A stretch of 64,000 nt of DNA, from assembly GCA_027574665.1 (NCBI GenBank), contig CM050666.1:3534001-3598000 (forward strand). The letters run 5' to 3'. A model generated the notes under the pieces. That model had not been told where the DNA came from and made no database searches. It saw only the letters and a program-made list of their open reading frames with translations. A program made the translations under genes and the position numbers. Positions within the stretch are counted from its first letter, which is position 1; every line of letters starts with the position of its first letter. Below are positions 61,241-64,000 of this stretch, in pieces. The stretch comes from Rhynochetos jubatus (taxonomy: Eukaryota; Chordata; Aves; Eurypygiformes; Rhynochetidae).

Positions 61241-63608
61241 CTTCACAGACATGGGGAGGAGCCTCAGTGAGAAGGAAATGGAAAGATTAATTAGTATCAC
61301 TTGTCGTGGCATTAATCATTCACTCATAAAATTGTATGTAAAATACAGTGGGATTAAATGGTCAAGGTTGATTTACATATGCAAAGTGGATTTTTTTAAA
61401 AGAGGAGGTGCAGTCTCAGCCTCAGAAAAGGTGCTGAGAGGCATTGCTTTGCTTACATGGTTTATGTGCGGTTTTTTAAATGCATTATCAATCTTTTCCA
61501 TGCAGTGGACATGCTGAAAGAATCAAATGGTACTTTGAAATTATAAAATAACAGAAAAGGGAACACAGTTATTTTAAACCTTTCCTTTTTTAAGGTGTAA
61601 TCAACACCAAAGACCATATAGTGTGGGGTTTGCAAAGTTCTGAGTTCCAGTGCCCCCAGACCAGCCCAGAGCTGTCTTGTCCAGCACTCCAGGACAGCCT
61701 CGGTCCCGTGTAATAAATTCAGTGAAAATCCTGGTGATCGATGTCCCTGCTAGTGCATGTTTCCCCATCCCCTGCCTGTTACTGCATTACACAAGAAATC
61801 TCCAATTTAGCCTCTAATCCTGGCAAGCATTTCTTGGACCATACCACTGTCCTTTCATGTTGGCCAAGTTTAAAGGGGGAGAAGGAGGAGGAGAAAGATT
61901 AGCCAGCTGCTTTTACAACCCATCAGCGCATACTGTATTTGCTGAGATGGGTAATAGAGACAGGCGCTGGTCCTCTTGTTTGCTTTTCGGATAAAGACTG
62001 TGCTATGTTTGGGGAACAGAGATCACATTTTCTTGCACTTGTGTCCTGTGATTGGTGTATTGCTTGTAGACTGAGGAGTAAACTTGTGCTCCCAAGGAAG
62101 TTGGCAGTAAAGTTTCCTCTATAAAAAGAAACCTGCAGTTAGGATACAGTTTCCTATTCTGAGTCAAAGCAGGGTGTCGAGTCAGAAATTCCGACCCAGC
62201 GGGTCAGGAAGGATTCCAGGACTTCTTGAATCACAACTGAAATGTGTTCCCTTCCTTTCACCCTTTGGCCCAAGTCCCACTGGGATTACTACTCGGGATT
62301 ATTGTATTCAGTTCACTGTGTGACTGGTGCTAAATGTGAATTCATACTGTGTTTTCCCCATGCTGTGGCTTCTCTTCCCAGCTTAACTGGCCACTCTTTT
62401 TCCCCTCTGTGTACTGTGCACATGACCAGTTCCCCCCACCCTTTTAGAAGACTTTTTTATACCTAAAGCACAGGGGATGCTGAACTCTACCCTAAATGAT
62501 GCAGATAACTGCTCTTGGTGTTTCCAGTGTCTTTGCTCGTGGCACTTCATTTCTGAAAGAAAACCACCAATGAATTTACAAGCTTTTTGGATACTTTTTC
62601 ATCACAAAGTACTTACTTTTTCATCAGAATTATTTTGAGAAGGACACACAACTTTTTAAAGGTGGATTCTTTTTTCCCTTTGAAAAAGCTGTGAACATTT
62701 GAAAGAAAGCGTGCACTTTGTTTCCGTGTCATCACATTTACTGTAACGACAGTGCCCAAAACACAGCAGTTCGTTCTGTGCTGACTGTGATTTTGTGGAC
62801 ACGTTTGTATTAGGAATTTTTCTCACCTGTCTTTCTCTGTTTGTGCATATGTCTGGCAACCTAGACTGAGAATAGGAAATATTTCTCACTAGTTGTCATT
62901 CTCAAGTGTTACTGACTCCCAAAAATGAGTTCTCAAAAATAGTATAAGGAACCATGAATTATATATATCGTGTATAACACGTGATTCTGTAATACTTTAT
63001 GATGAAAATTTCACATCTGCCTGGAAAGAAGGCAAAATGTAAAATGAATTAATGTCTTATAATGTAGCACAGATGAAATGTGATGAAATGGAGCTAGTAG
63101 GACATACGTACCTGGATGGTTTCACTGAGTTTGATCATTTATTGTATCCCATCCTCCTGGTTTTCTTCCCCCCAAGGGTACACTAAATGAACTGACAACG
63201 TGATTTCTTTTCACCATTATGCAAGCAGCACATGCTAAGGATTAATTGTTCCAATGTAAAGATTATGCAGTAATTAGCAAGGACAGTAGGCACCTAAAAA
63301 AGGACTGAAAATCTAAAAGGTGAAATAATGACGGTAGAAGGGAAATTAACTTGTGGGTAAGTGAAATGCATGAGATGAGCAAATTCACTGACGTTTTAGT
63401 GGTTCTGGGGATCTAGGAGCACGCTTTTGCCAAGCGCCTTACGCGGTGTCATTTCGTAAAGCAGTAGGTGGTGAAACAAGGCAAAATAAGCCTGTGCCTT
63501 AATCATTAGTCTTTAATAATTCTCCTCTTTTGCCCAGTGTATCTTTTGCTCTGCTGTGCACTGGACTATCATCAAAGGATGGGTGGAGAACACTCTGCCT
63601 AGAACACC
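61241..63608. other. Noncoding sequence
   Basis: No supported gene or repeat. The region holds AT-rich stretches that may be conserved noncoding DNA (61275-61345). Confidence 0.4.
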
Positions 63609-63690
63609 CTGTAATTTAGTAGTTAGGACACTTTCACGGGAGATGTGCGTTTGAACCTCCTTAGGCAGATGTCTCCCACTTCCCTGCTGC
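63609..63690 (+). repeat. tRNA-derived SINE remnant (sense)
   Basis: ctgtaatttagtagttagga, cactttcacgggagatgtgc, gtttgaacctcctt follows the amniote tRNA-SINE head (tggctcagtggttagagcactcacctgggaggtgggagacctgggttcgaacctcc), with A-box and B-box regions at proper spacing. The continuation ttaggcagatgtctcccact fits the same family. It is related in type to the remnant at 45197-45263. It is not a functional tRNA gene, since no acceptor-stem pairing is visible. Confidence 0.5.
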
Positions 63691-64000
63691 TGTGTTAAAA
63701 GGGGACATCACCCCCAGCATCCTAAGAGGGCATTTTCTACAAGGATGACCTTAGGGACTGTCATGATTTATCCCAGCCAGCAACAAAGGTACCTGGACTT
63801 GAGGAGAATGTTCTTGTCTGGGGATCCAGTTCTGTGGGAGGTGAGCAAAGGTGTCCGTGAAGGTCACCAGTTTGTGTCTGAGAACAAGGGCTACCCGACC
63901 TTGCTGAAGGGAGAGACTACGTACATATGCCTCTCTTCAGTGTTTTCCCTGGCTAGCCTAGGAGCAGCACGTTGTCTTCTGTGACTGTCTTCCTGAGGAA
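63691..64000. other. Noncoding sequence to window end
   Basis: No feature supported. An 79-codon plus-strand ORF (63745-63984) lacks a domain. Confidence 0.4.

Noticed and set aside
1-64000. CRISPR arrays, rRNA, functional tRNA genes, bacterial operons
   Set aside because: No regularly spaced repeats, rRNA cores, cloverleaf tRNAs or dense same-strand ORFs were seen; the window is animal noncoding DNA.

Overview
The window looks like a piece of bird chromosome, probably from a large intron or an intergenic stretch, and it holds very little recognisable protein-coding sequence. The avian call rests on two well-preserved CR1 LINE 3' ends (25873-26565 and 46561-46934, both antisense), two further CR1 3' fragments (2335-2391, 20805-20982), and one solo LTR at 49172-49664. 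That LTR reads like a family I remember as abundant in Neoaves (close to zebra finch TguLTR5-type LTRs; class uncertain). Short, old amniote repeats also occur: MIR-type and other tRNA-derived SINE scraps, and a very old CR1/L3-like piece. No bacterial, plasmid or phage organisation is present.

Region by region. 1-14.8 kb is mostly unique AT-rich sequence, with a CR1 scrap, an AT-rich inverted repeat (3471-3542), two exon-like segments (373-555 and 3997-4059) and two MIR/tRNA-SINE remnants. 14.87-15.7 kb is the most gene-like part. On the minus strand it has a GC/CpG-richer block with two tandem 48-bp units that each carry a CRE-like site, then a strong-Kozak 94-codon ORF with a basic start and an acidic MEVD-repeat tail, then an AT-rich 3' part with two polyadenylation signals. 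It looks like a compact intronless gene or retrogene that I do not recognise. 15.7-43 kb is largely unannotatable unique sequence plus CR1 copies and T/A-rich tracts. 43-57 kb is the most repeat-dense part (exon-like GC-rich segment, tRNA-SINE, CR1, LTR, MIR, an exon-like phase-0 segment at 53282-53380, and an old CR1 beside a MIR). 57-64 kb has a 37-bp tandem duplication beside a perfect G-quadruplex motif, two minus-strand exon-like segments and a final tRNA-SINE remnant.

No set of segments forms a gene model I can name, so I do not propose that the exon-like pieces work together. They lie on both strands and may be chance pseudo-exons. Repeat family names and orientations come from memory of consensus sequences. 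No alignment or search was run.
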